Origin: Mycocentrospora acerina
Taxonomy: Eukaryota > Ascomycota > Dothideomycetes > Pleosporales
Assembly (NCBI GenBank): GCA_022701365.1
Contig: JAKUHH010000290.1
Location: forward strand, 372,001-436,000
Direction of reading: 5' to 3'
DNA: 64,000 bases
Each line of letters starts with the position of its first letter. The stretch's first letter is position 1. Positions 43,258 through 53,364 of this stretch are shown here, in pieces. The position numbers and the translations under genes were made by a program. The notes under the pieces are model-generated. The model was not told the DNA's origin. It did not search any database and saw nothing but the letters and a program-made list of their open reading frames with translations.

Positions 43258-44502
43258 TTAATCTCTTCTCAGCTGTGCCACCAATCCTTGAGACAAAGAT
43301 TTTAACCTTCTTCTCATATCGATCTCTAATTGATCCAGTACAACAGGCGAGAATGGCATAAAGGCCTCGACTCCCCTTCTTTCACCACACATCGCGTCTG
43401 TCACAAGGTCTTTGTCCAACACACCACCAGTGCTCATTGACTTCTGCTCTTTCATCTTGGCAGACAGCTGGTTGACCAAGCGTTGGGCTCGATGCAGCTC
43501 ACCAAGGATCAGCTGTGCATCCATGTACGTTGAATCGTCGTCTAGAGTATGATTTTCACGTTTCCGAGGCATGCTTCCGGCGGCACCGTATGAATCTAGC
43601 ACCTTGAATGCAATGAGCGACACAATGGCGAGCAAATGGCCGTTCCGTGAACACGAACACTGCAACATGGCTCCCACAGCATCTATAGTTTGCTTATTGG
43701 TAGTTATTACAGTGTTCATTGTTGGTACATGAGAGTCGTCATTGTGGAGGTGTGTTGCATAAGAATCTTCTGCCCTTGACTTTTCGCAACCATTTTTCGA
43801 TGTCGTGAAGGTTTGGAGGAAGATGTGCTGAAGTAAGCCCATGGCTTGCATTAGACAACAACCGAGAGCTTCAGATATGCCTGAATCTGATCTTCGTGCT
43901 TCACTACTGGTTTCGTTGGTTTGTTTTTTGTTGTGCTCGCCCTCTGGAGATATGTTGCTATGTTTCTTGTTATGCTCGTTTCTTTCGCTATTGTTGGCCC
44001 CAACAGGCAAAGAGAAGAACTCTGCATCCAGCTGACCCAGCATATCGGTGCCAGAAGAGTCGGGAATCCACATACTTGTTGGCGATGGAAGGTAGTCTTC
44101 GAGATCCGTCATCATACCCGAAAGGTTAACGGGCGATAGCATGGCTGAGTTTGGCCCACCAGACGGGTTTGATGTTGTGCATGTGGATGATGCTGCCGAT
44201 TGTAGTAGAAAGTATTCATCGCCCGAACCTGTTGTCGAGCCCGTCCCAAACCAGAGATCTAAATCAAGCTGGTCCACCTGAGGTTCGGGTGGTGCCGAGA
44301 GACTAGCTGGCCGTCTGCGGTCCGGCCGTTGACTGTCAAAGCGGCGGCCAGCACGTCTTGTAGCTAGATAGTTACAGGCGACACCGCGTTTCGCACAGCG
44401 AGAGCATGTAGGTTTTTGTTTGTGGCATTTTAGTTTGGACGATGCACAGGCATCGCAACTATCACGCAACTTGGGACCAGCAGTAGAAGATGAATTGAGC
44501 AT
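43258..44502 (-). CDS. Zn2Cys6 pathway regulator, AflR/MdpE type
   Basis: 414 aa, no intron. A perfect fungal zinc cluster CX2CX6CX6CX2CX6C spans Cys16, 19, 26, 33, 36 and 43 (CDACASSKLKC ... CSRCAKRGVAC), followed by a basic linker (RRAGRRFDSQRPDRRR). The C-terminal half has the AflR-domain segment CSCSRNGHLLAIVSLIAFKVLDSY. AflR-type proteins bind TCG-N5-CGR, and many promoters in this cluster carry that motif. The gene sits next to an AflS-like coactivator, as in the aflatoxin and mdp clusters. No exact site was found in its own upstream region, so autoregulation is not supported by this motif. Confidence 0.9.
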   Translation of the reverse strand: MLNSSSTAGPKLRDSCDACASSKLKCHKQKPTCSRCAKRGVACNYLATRRAGRRFDSQRPDRRRPASLSAPPEPQVDQLDLDLWFGTGSTTGSGDEYFLLQSAASSTCTTSNPSGGPNSAMLSPVNLSGMMTDLEDYLPSPTSMWIPDSSGTDMLGQLDAEFFSLPVGANNSERNEHNKKHSNISPEGEHNKKQTNETSSEARRSDSGISEALGCCLMQAMGLLQHIFLQTFTTSKNGCEKSRAEDSYATHLHNDDSHVPTMNTVITTNKQTIDAVGAMLQCSCSRNGHLLAIVSLIAFKVLDSYGAAGSMPRKRENHTLDDDSTYMDAQLILGELHRAQRLVNQLSAKMKEQKSMSTGGVLDKDLVTDAMCGERRGVEAFMPFSPVVLDQLEIDMRRRLKSLSQGLVAQLRRD

Positions 44503-45901
44503 GTTGGTGGATGATGAGGCTCGTCTCCGGTCAGCCGATTTACTTATGATTCCTAGGCGATGAACATGCTAAGCGTAGGTAAGCTTTGGCCCTCCTTGTT
44601 GGTCTAAGGACGAGGCGCCGTGCGTGCCGTACCTCCTGCACGCCGGTAGCGACCCTGCATAACGCAGTACTGATAAAGGAAGGTCATACGACCATGGGGG
44701 CCTGCTGACGAAAGAAGCTAGGGGTATTAGTATGGCACATCTATGAGGAGAGTTTTTCGTCACTGCAGCTGGTGTCGATAGGCAGAATTGTAATCTGACA
44801 CGAGTGAGGAAAGATACGATTCCACTGCGTAATCTCAAATAGGTGCATCCTACTAGGCCCAAAAAGGTTGGCCGATTAGCCAATAGCTGAATACCGCTTC
44901 TATATCCCGGAGAGCTGTAAACTCCTAAGTTCTTTTTTAACTCAGAGTCGTCAGCGTGCATCGAAACTAGTACAGAGTCATCACTACCGTTCGGAACAAT
45001 GATGTAGCAATACGACAGGTTACATTGCACAATGGGAAGCCTGATGTTACATCATCAGTTCCGGTGATTGCTGGGAGCTGATATTTCTCTATGGCCTACA
45101 AATGGTTCAAGCCCACGGCGGATGGCTGGCGGCCCCTTGGAGGAGGCGCGCGGGCCCTAATAGCGGGCAATTAGCCTCCTACGGATAAACTGCTCACTAG
45201 CGCTTACCATTCACCTAGGCTGATCCTACTAGATCGCACGCCACGTGATAGTGACTTAGAGATGCACCAATTGAGCTGCTTCGGAGATCATACATGGGAA
45301 CTATTCAACCGATTTGTACAGCAGAATAACGTGACTCTCGCGTTACCCAGGCGTGCGGGTGCTGGGGGATTTACCCTTTGGCATTTGGGTGGGCCTGCCC
45401 ATTTTTGAGCGGCAGTTACTATTCGATTGCTTTCTTATCGTGTGATTGTGGAACCTATGACTAACACGCGCCAGGAGTGAGGAATCACAAGCCCCACTTG
45501 GTCGTAATTCCCAAGTAATCAGTTTCTCCACCACCTCGAGGTAGAAGGCTGCGAAGAGACGAGACAAGACTTGTGGTTAAGTGAACGAATCTTAAATGGT
45601 TCCTTACTACGCTAATACCCTGCTAGGCGAATGCCCTGCATTTCCGTGGGGCGCCTTGGCATGTCTCTCCACCCTTAGCACGACGCGGAAACGGCGTCCG
45701 TGCCGAAAATCAGGCATCCCCCAGATGAGAAGGATCGCTTTCCGTTGAGCCAATAAAAATTGGCAGGCAGTTCTGGTAAAGTGTTGGAGAAAACTCATTC
45801 TTTGTTGACTTCATGGCGCTACGACCACAAGTATGTTGCAGGGACAAATAATGCAAAAGCACATGTTCATATTTCGGTGCATCTTATAGAGCGACAGAAT
45901 A
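44503..45901. other. Intergenic region upstream of the aflR-like gene
   Basis: About 1.4 kb, mixed composition. A 153-codon minus-strand open frame (44569-45030) resembles no family and overlaps the presumed aflR promoter; I do not call it. No TCG-N5-CGR site, RNA gene or repeat recognised. Confidence 0.55.
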
Positions 45902-47379
45902 TCATTCTCGAGATGCTAGTTGGTGCTGTCTGTCCTTATTCGTCTGGTACCTGATTCCCAGAGCCACCCGGGCGCTATTTCGTGAACGCAGTTTCTTGAC
46001 GACAACCAGGCGTCCATTGCAATCGTGGACACTATCGACCAAGTCCATCAGCTCCTGCATGTTCAGGTCGCCATCATTGGTAAGTTGCAGGAGTGACAGG
46101 TCCCGCAGACGCGCCATTTCCTCAACATGAGCGTCTACAGTACCTGGCTCAGGAAGAAGCTGTGGTGTCAGAATGAGCAGAGCTGATCTGTTGGCTTCTA
46201 GAACCCTCAGATGGGCCTTGAGTTCAGATAGGACCCTGTCGCGTAGTGGCGCAAGGGAGTGCAACCCAGAAGTAGAAAGACGAACTATGTATACAGCAGC
46301 ATCCTGGACTGTCTGCAGTGTTCCACTGGCTCGTTGTCGAACCGAGATTCTGCAGGCAGCATCTTTAAATGAAGCCAATATTGGTGTCGTTGCTGGGTCT
46401 TCCGTCTGAACGATGAAGCGGAGCGCGGGGTAGAGTTCCGCGAGCGCGATAATGACACACGTACCACTAGTCGTTGCTCGTCCGGGCAGTGGGCCGCCAA
46501 CATCCACTATGCAGGCATTTCCTAGGCCAAGCCAGTCCAGTTGGCTGAGGAGCTCCGTGGCGCCGACGTCGGCATCTTCTATACACCCACGATACGCGGG
46601 CCATTGGCGTTGCAATCTTTTGCGGTGTTCGAGTGCCGATTGAAATGTAGAGTGCTCGTTCAGCGAGCCTTTCGAGGCAATGGTATAGGCACTATCGCTT
46701 GCTTTTCCCTCTGACCCAGTGTCAGCCTGGCGTCTTGTGGCGGCAGCCATCTGCAGAGCGGACGGGGCCGCTGTTTCCGCGAGGAACATGACGGCGTCCA
46801 AGTGCGCAGGCCTAGTGACAAAGCTGGCTGACAACGCTGTATGCTCAATGAACCCCGGCTGGGGCTCTTGAAGAAAGCCCGCTACGGCCATGAGGCGTAC
46901 CACACGGCCCAGCTTCTCCTCGGGAACGTCTGCCAATTCCGCCACGTCTTTGATGGGCACGCTGCAATTTCCACCAAGCGGGATGTAGGCAAGTACTTGG
47001 AATTCTCCCAGCCATTGTAGACATGCCAGAAGCTGGCTCTGGTGGATAGTTAGGACTATTTCGACTGAGCAGAGTGTCTCTACACATTGGTTGAGCAACG
47101 CCTGCTGACAGCAGGGGAAGGTGGAAGGGGGTGTCTGACCTGACTGGCAAGGTGTTGGAGGAAGTAGGTCGGCTCAAGCTGAACCAGCAATGTCTGAAGT
47201 CGCGTCACAGTAGCGAGAACGTTCCGCGTAGGGCCGGCTACACATGTCTCGGGCGTCGCATTCCAGGCATAATCCGACTGTCCAAGACCAGCGTCCCGAC
47301 ACTGGTCCGCAAGGGCTTGGACTGCGTTGGCCAAGTCAACGGCATGAATTTTGAAGTGTTTTTCAAAGGCAGGCTCCAT
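45902..47379 (-). CDS. AflS/AflJ-like coactivator (MdpA type, methyltransferase-derived)
   Basis: Exons 47379-47140 and 47038-45902; 458 aa. The 101-bp intron (gtcaga...accag) joins YFLQHLASQ to SQLLACLQWLGEFQVL, the family's conserved continuation. A shorter 38-bp alternative would insert 21 foreign residues. A winged-helix N-terminal region (VPIKDVAELADVPEEKLGRVV) is followed by a degenerate class I methyltransferase fold: CIVDVGGPLPG stands where the SAM-binding loop would be DVGGGxG. AflS/MdpA proteins are catalytically silent relatives of O-methyltransferases that assist AflR-type regulators. It lies beside the aflR-like gene on the same strand. Confidence 0.85.
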
Positions 47380-47706
47380 GTTCGGAAATAGGGAAGAGTA
47401 GATAGTAATTTTGCAAGAGACGAGAAGCGCTTCATTTACTTCATTTCTCAGGTAACAGGTGCTTGGGATTCGGCCTGCGGAGAAGGCACAGATTCCCGCG
47501 GCCGCACATGTCGGCACAGGACATTGGCATCACTCCAGGAGTGCGGAGTAATGCCTTAGAGCTCACCTGGACTATTCAGTATTCTCATCCCGACGAATGC
47601 GACAGTTGGCAGCACATAAATAGAATAGCCCCAGTTGTAGACAAGCATTACAAGCCATAATTTCATACCTGCTTGGATCAATCTAGTAAGCTTATTCTAC
47701 GCTAGA
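47380..47706. promoter_or_regulatory. Divergent aflS-like / O-methyltransferase promoter with AflR-like site
   Basis: 327 bases. TCGGCCTGCGG at 47470-47480 fits TCG-N5-CGG, 90 bases upstream of the aflS-like ATG and 227 bases upstream of the methyltransferase ATG. Confidence 0.62.
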
Positions 47707-48903
47707 ATGACGGCCAATCCCACCACCCTGCTCGCTCTTGTGCATCAAATCACCACTCTCGGTGAAGCATTCAGCACCGCAAATGGCTTTGCTCACCAGG
47801 ATACACGCACACAGCTGGTTGATGCTGCAGAGAAATTAGCCATAGCCGCCCGCTACCCAGACGAAAACGTCTTCTTTGCCGTAACCAGGACCACGCAAAA
47901 TGCCTCCATTCGGATTGCATGTGCGCTCAACATCTTTGGCATTGTGCCATCCTCGGGCAGCATCAGCGCCGCCGACATCTCCACCGCCGTCAATGCCGAC
48001 ACCGTGGTTGTAGCACGCATCATGCGAGCTCTCGCATCCTGCCATGTCTTCGCGGAGACGGGTGAGGACAGCTATGCCCACAATGCTCTGTCGCGCGCCT
48101 TCCTAGTACCCGAGACGCTAGCTATGTTCAGCGAGATCTACGATATGGCGGGAAAGGCCGCCTTTGCGCTGCCCGAGTTCTTGGCATCGACTGGCTACAA
48201 GAATCCCGAAGACTATAACAACTCGGCCTTCCACCTGGGCGCCCATACGGAGCTGGGCTTCTGGGAGTATCTCGAGGCCGATGAGAAGAAGCTGCAGGCC
48301 TTTAACAACGGCATGCGCTCGCAAGCCACCGTCAAAGACTTTGACAGCTCCTATCCCTTCGAAGCCGAGCTGAACAGCACTAAACTGACAGAAGGCGAGG
48401 TGGTCCTTGTCGATGTGGGCGGTGGCCGCGGCCATGCTCTAGAGCGTATCAGGGAGAGGTTCCCCAATATGCAGGGCCAGTTCGTGCTCCAGGATCAAGA
48501 GGCAGTCATCAAGGACGCGCTATCTGGTGGCCTATCATCAGGGATCGTGGCACAGGCTGCCTCGTTCTTTAAGCCTAACCCTGTCAAGAACGCTCGTGCC
48601 TATTTCTTCCGCCGTGTGCTCCACGACTGGTCTGATGCCGTCTGCCGCACTATTCTGCAGAACACGGCTGTGTCCATGGGTGCTGATAGCAAGGTTCTGA
48701 TCGCCGAGTACGAGGTGCCGTCTGTGGGGGCACCCGCTAAGCTGACCATGCAGGACATTAATATGATGGGTCTTGGTGGCTGTGAGCGAACTGAGAAAAT
48801 GTGGGCTAATCTCTTGGAGTCTGCTGGGCTCACCCTGGCGAAAATCTGGCGCACACCTGGAAGTAACTTTGTGGTAGTTGAAGGGAGATTGAAGAACGCA
48901 TAG
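47707..48903 (+). CDS. SAM-dependent O-methyltransferase (COMT family)
   Basis: 398 aa, no intron. SAM-binding loop VDVGGGRGHA is at 235-244, the catalytic His306 is in RVLHDWSD, and a dimerisation winged-helix domain occupies the first 120 residues. This is the plant-COMT/sterigmatocystin-methyltransferase class that methylates phenolic hydroxyls. Unlike its divergent neighbour, the AflS-like protein, it keeps the intact glycine loop and the catalytic His, so it should be active. It predicts a methoxylated product or intermediate; the ring position cannot be told. Confidence 0.87.
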   Translation: MTANPTTLLALVHQITTLGEAFSTANGFAHQDTRTQLVDAAEKLAIAARYPDENVFFAVTRTTQNASIRIACALNIFGIVPSSGSISAADISTAVNADTVVVARIMRALASCHVFAETGEDSYAHNALSRAFLVPETLAMFSEIYDMAGKAAFALPEFLASTGYKNPEDYNNSAFHLGAHTELGFWEYLEADEKKLQAFNNGMRSQATVKDFDSSYPFEAELNSTKLTEGEVVLVDVGGGRGHALERIRERFPNMQGQFVLQDQEAVIKDALSGGLSSGIVAQAASFFKPNPVKNARAYFFRRVLHDWSDAVCRTILQNTAVSMGADSKVLIAEYEVPSVGAPAKLTMQDINMMGLGGCERTEKMWANLLESAGLTLAKIWRTPGSNFVVVEGRLKNA

Positions 48904-49297
48904 ATCACATGTATCTACATAGCTTGAATAGACATACGAGATGCATCTTTACAGCCTGTCCCATGATCACAAGTCCTGAAAACATTACCAGTGAGACGAC
49001 TGCATAAATATAGCTGAAAAACTAGTGGGCACCGTTGTGTAACAAACTGTGAGCAGATCAAAAGCAACGTTTGCACTAACTTGAACGCATGACTGTCTCT
49101 GACCTGGTTCACGTATACAGTGAGCACTAAAAAGTGATTCTGCCAGATGATAGTCAAAGTAGCTTTTGACCTTTTCGACCTGCTGCATCGTCTTCTGCCA
49201 TCTATCAAAGAATGTATCACGTGGTTGCAATCTATGAGTTAATAGTTTTGAAAACTCTTAGTGGCAATGATTCGTATTCGCGGTCAAACTATCTCAT
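48904..49297. other. Convergent 3' spacer
   Basis: 394 AT-rich bases between the convergent methyltransferase and prenyltransferase genes. Small open frames here have no support. Confidence 0.6.
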
Positions 49298-50677
49298 TCA
49301 ATACCACTCATCGCGCCTCAGGGTTCCCCGTTGCTGCTCTCGTTTTCCTGGAAGCCGACCCTTATGGAAAGCCTCAGCACCAAGATACGTGGTAATATCT
49401 AAGTCACCCTTCTTGAACAAACAGCTAACATATGTCTGCAACCCCTTGCCTTCGTCTAAACGTCTATGCCCAGCCAGGCTCTCCAACATGGTAAGGTACT
49501 TTTGGCAATACGTACCCCGTCCATTTTGATCCATCCACTTCGTGAGTGCTACCCCAAGAGCCAAGTCATCACGGCCGTAGTATCTCGTGGGAACAAAGAT
49601 TTTGATCTCGGGTACCGCTTTGCCGGGTGCGATATCGAAGTAGTACAGGTAGCCCTTGAGGGCTTTGCTCAGCTCACCAAAGTCACAAGTAGTTTCTAGC
49701 TCAGAGCCAGCTGGCACTTCTTCATCCTCGGGAAAGTCATCACCTAGACCGTTGACGGTTTTGACCAGCGAATGAAGTTTGGTGAGAAGCGAGTCAATTT
49801 CAGGACTCGCGATGGTTCCGCCCAGGGTCATGATGTGGCGTACTGAGGCAAAGCTCGTTCTTGGTGTGTGAAAGTACCACTTTAGGCGTGAGTCTTTGGG
49901 TAGGACATTATCGACAGCCAGTGAAATAGGAGTCAAATGTTTGCCTTCTGGGCTGGTCGCGAGGAAGGTGTCTAACGCAGTTCGCGCCGGTGTCTCAAAA
50001 AGAGAAGTGGGTGCAGCGACACTGGGTTCCAATTGTAGCGTATCTATGGATGACTGCCACTGGTCTAGTGGCATCAATCCAGCCTGACCGAACCTGCGCG
50101 GAAAAAAGTAAGTCTTGATGGCTGCGCCTGTTTCGGGGAACTCCACCGCGAGCTGAACGCTGGTACCCAGGTGACCTCCTTGTGCCGCTTCTCGCATGAA
50201 TTTGGCGTTGTCGTGGTCGTACAGTGTCGAAAGGAAGTGGTTAGCCCAGTTGTTGTCCAGATCTGGCAAAACGGGCGCCAGACGATGCAGCATGTCGCGG
50301 GTTGCCTGCTGATTCAAGGGATCTAGCTCTGTTCCTGCGTATTCTCCAACGGGTTCTACAACATAACGGACATTGGGTTTGGATTTGGGCGAAGAAGTAT
50401 TCCACTTCCATGAGTACTCAATGGGTGTGCCATCGAGTGACATAAGTGACTTCCACTTGAGCGCATCTGGAGAGCTTAACCATGGCCCTGGTGCTTGACC
50501 CATGTATGGCACAGTCCAATGATAGTGAAATAGCAGCGCCTCATACTGCTTCTCTTTGGTATATCCGGCCGCTTCAACGATAGCGGCCAGGTGACGTCCT
50601 GTGAGTTGCCACCACGCATCGTCATTTGTGTTGAGGATAGGCAGGCATTGCGATAGTGAAATCCACGCTTCCGTCAT
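49298..50677 (-). CDS. DMATS-type aromatic prenyltransferase (XptA/XptB-like)
   Basis: 459 aa from ATG 50677 (MTEAWISLSQCLPI); a 69-codon upstream extension of the frame is not family-like. Landmarks of the ABBA/DMATS fold: WWQLTGRHLAAIVEAAGY near residue 24, GTPIEYSWKW, KTYFFPRRFGQ and KIFVPTRYYGRDD, whose basic and Tyr residues bind the prenyl diphosphate. DMATS enzymes attach a C5 unit to an aromatic carbon or oxygen. In A. nidulans two such enzymes (XptA, XptB) prenylate the xanthone made from monodictyphenone. The gene being inside an mdp-type cluster, with an AflR-like site pair in its promoter, predicts a prenylated product. Confidence 0.88.
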   Translation of the reverse strand: MTEAWISLSQCLPILNTNDDAWWQLTGRHLAAIVEAAGYTKEKQYEALLFHYHWTVPYMGQAPGPWLSSPDALKWKSLMSLDGTPIEYSWKWNTSSPKSKPNVRYVVEPVGEYAGTELDPLNQQATRDMLHRLAPVLPDLDNNWANHFLSTLYDHDNAKFMREAAQGGHLGTSVQLAVEFPETGAAIKTYFFPRRFGQAGLMPLDQWQSSIDTLQLEPSVAAPTSLFETPARTALDTFLATSPEGKHLTPISLAVDNVLPKDSRLKWYFHTPRTSFASVRHIMTLGGTIASPEIDSLLTKLHSLVKTVNGLGDDFPEDEEVPAGSELETTCDFGELSKALKGYLYYFDIAPGKAVPEIKIFVPTRYYGRDDLALGVALTKWMDQNGRGTYCQKYLTMLESLAGHRRLDEGKGLQTYVSCLFKKGDLDITTYLGAEAFHKGRLPGKREQQRGTLRRDEWY

Positions 50678-51064
50678 TTTGAGAAAGATGATTGAGAAAC
50701 AGAGAAAATAAGTACAGTAATTGAGATTGAGAATGGTGAATTTTATTCTGGCCCTCTCCTCTGTATAGTAGCGGAGAAATCGTCTGAAATTTCGCCCACC
50801 ATATAGGTGATCCTGAATCGGCCAAAGAAAATCCCTAAGGTATCTCAAGACCAAAAAATCGGAATACAACCTGCTAGAGATCAACTTTGTTTCGATATCC
50901 GGTGTGCCGTAGTTGGATCATCACATCGTCCCGATCCCGAGATCCGATCCCCGAACGCTTGAGATTTTCACTAATCGCCAACATTATGTTTGATTCATTT
51001 AAATATGATTAGTCGTCAATTTTTTCAATTACAAAGATATTTTATGTCTACAACAACAATCAAG
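50678..51064. promoter_or_regulatory. Divergent prenyltransferase / BBE oxidase promoter with AflR-like sites
   Basis: 387 bases. Two overlapping sites on the minus strand, at 50937-50947 and 50944-50954, both TCG-N5-CGG, within a TCGG-rich block (50930-50955). They sit about 110 bases from the oxidase ATG and 260 from the prenyltransferase ATG. Confidence 0.68.
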
Positions 51065-52618
51065 ATGGTTTCCAAGGGTCTTCTTCTGCTAGCAGCAGCT
51101 TCGCAGGCAGCAGCAGACTATGCTTGTGTAGGTCCTTATCTAAAGTTTTCCTCAACCTAAACACGACTAACACAAAGTTTCTTGATATAGTGCCAGGCTC
51201 TCAAGCAGAAATTGCCAGCCCAGGTCTTCTCCAGTAGTGATGCGGCTTACGCTCAACTAAATAACCAGCGCTGGTCCAACACCAGCATCCTCGCTCCCAG
51301 CTGTGTTTTCCAGCCGAAATCAACAGAGGATGTATCCAAGGGTGTCCAAGTCCTCGTATCACGCTCATGTCCCTTCTCCATTAAGTCAGGCGGACATAAC
51401 CCCATTCCCGGCGCAAACAACATCGATGGGGGCGTTTCCGTAGTCCTAGGCTCCTTGAACCAAATTGAACTCGCCTCAGACCGATCATTTGTCAGCCTGG
51501 GACCTGGAGCCAAGTGGGGTCAGGTTTACAGCAAGCTCGCAGGTGGACAAAATGCGACCGATGGACTCCTCGTGCCCGGTGGCCTGTGTGGAGGCACTGG
51601 TGTCGGCGGTGTGTCTACTGGTGGCGGCGAGTCGTACCTTCTTGCAAGCCACGGCTGGGTGGTAGACAATGTTATCAACTACGAGGTTGTGCTCGCGTCG
51701 GGCAAGATAGTCAATGCCAACCAGACCAGCAACAGCGACCTATTCCGTGCCCTCAAGGGTGGCGGTAACAACTTTGGTATCGTTACGCGCGCCGATGTGG
51801 TTGTCTTCAAGCAGCCCAAAATCTGGGGCGGAACGATCCTCCTTCCTTATTTCCCGGACTCAGCTATCGCTACTTTGAACGCCGTCACCAATTTCACAGA
51901 GGGCAGTAATATCTATCCAAACAACGGTGCACAGGTTGTTATCACCTACACCAGCTCCGGTACTGCGCTCATTGCCTTGTCGGTTGCAAGCACTGACGGC
52001 ACGGTCAACTCAAAGGGCTTGGAACCTTTCACTTCGCTCCAGCCCCAAATTGTTAATACAGTCGGCCTGCGCACCATTAGCGACATTGTAACTGAGCTCG
52101 ACTCAAACCAGGCCGATGGCTTCAGAGATACCTCGGCGACTGTTACCTTTGTAAACGACCCTGCCACATTATTTGCTGTGCACAACGCATCGGATCAGGT
52201 TTACCTGAAATACAACAAGACTGTGCCCTACCTCGATTGGATTGTCTTCTACGTCCCGACAGCCAAGATCGATGGCACTCACGCTGCGGCCCGGGGTGGT
52301 AATGTTCTAGGCCTCGAAAACGAGCAGAAGGACTTGATTGTTGCCTTTATCACGCCGCGCTGGACCGATTCGGCCCAGGACGCAACCATGTACAAGATGG
52401 CCAAGGAGTGGGTTGACGCCGTCACGAGTGTGACAAAGAAGCTTGGAACCGGTCACCCCTTCTTGTACCAGAACTTTGCCGCCGCATCCCAGAAGCCATT
52501 CTGTGGATATGGTGCCAAGAATGTCAACTTTATGAAGGATGTCTCCAAGAAGTACGACTCCAAGGGTGTGTTCCAGAGCCTTGTGCCTGGTGGATTCAAG
52601 GTCAGTAAGGCTTGCTAA
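51065..52618 (+). CDS. Secreted FAD-linked oxidase, berberine-bridge-enzyme type
   Basis: Exons 51065-51127 and 51191-52618; 496 aa. Starts with a signal peptide (MVSKGLLLLAAASQAAADYA). PCMH FAD domain: His90 in SIKSGGHNP and Cys154 in GGLCGGTGVGGVSTGGG match the two residues that hold FAD covalently in BBE-like enzymes. The substrate domain ends with KYDSKGVFQSLVPGG. Such enzymes do oxidative cyclisations, dehydrogenations or phenol couplings. There is no P450 gene in the cluster, so this flavoprotein and the GMC enzyme are the main late oxidants available. Probably the rightmost intact cluster gene. Confidence 0.86.
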
Positions 52619-53364
52619 GCTTACAGACTAAGGATTGCTATGCCTTAGTTCCGATTCTCAATTGTCGAGAAGAAAAGTATGTAGAGTATATGAATAGTTT
52701 TGTACATAGAGTTCGTCGCCTAGATTCTCTAGATATAAAATCAAAGTCGTTTTATCAAATTCTATCAACATTCAAATGTTTACAGACATCCAATCTTTCA
52801 ACACATCTAGAGACTAAGTCTAGCCATCTTCTCTTTCAGACGCTTTTTCATCTCGGAAACGTTGATTAATAATATTGCTAGACAAGGATGGCGATTGGCT
52901 TTAAGCATATCAGCAGGACGGAATATGGTAAGTGTATGCGATTGGTTAATTATGTGGCTAGGAAAAGTTTAGTCTTTCAACGAAGCTGTGGCTTATTACC
53001 GATAGAATGGGCGAAGGGAAAAGAAGCCTTACTCTAAACACAAACAGAATAGACTACTGCGACAATGAAGGCATTTCGTGTAATTCCATAGCTTAGTCCG
53101 TCCTCATGCCCTACGGAAGGCTCCCTTACGGACGTTAAACCACTTCAATTAATCAATGTAGCTTATTACCACAAGTCTTGAAGGGGCCACACTAAATTTC
53201 ATAATACTTAATCAACGATGGTGAAACACTTTCTATCCAGTGACTTACTAATTACATTTCCTTTAAGTTTCCCTGCTATTGGAAATCAATGGCTATTTAG
53301 TTATTGGGTCAGTCTACAATCTCCTTATTTTACCATTTCTCCATCCCTATCTTCTACTTGGTAA
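52619..53364. other. AT-rich spacer at the right cluster edge
   Basis: 746 bases, visibly AT-rich and with no gene, repeat or AflR-like site seen. Together with the two decayed genes that follow, it marks the right border. Confidence 0.55.

Noticed and set aside
44569..45030. 153-codon minus-strand open frame upstream of the aflR-like gene
   Set aside because: No family match and it occupies the likely regulator promoter.
47102..47139. 38-bp intron model for the aflS-like gene
   Set aside because: Shorter than normal fungal introns and inserts 21 residues absent from the family; the 101-bp model gives the conserved junction.
49298..50884. 528-codon version of the prenyltransferase
   Set aside because: The extra N-terminal residues are not family-like, whereas ATG 50677 gives the normal DMATS start.
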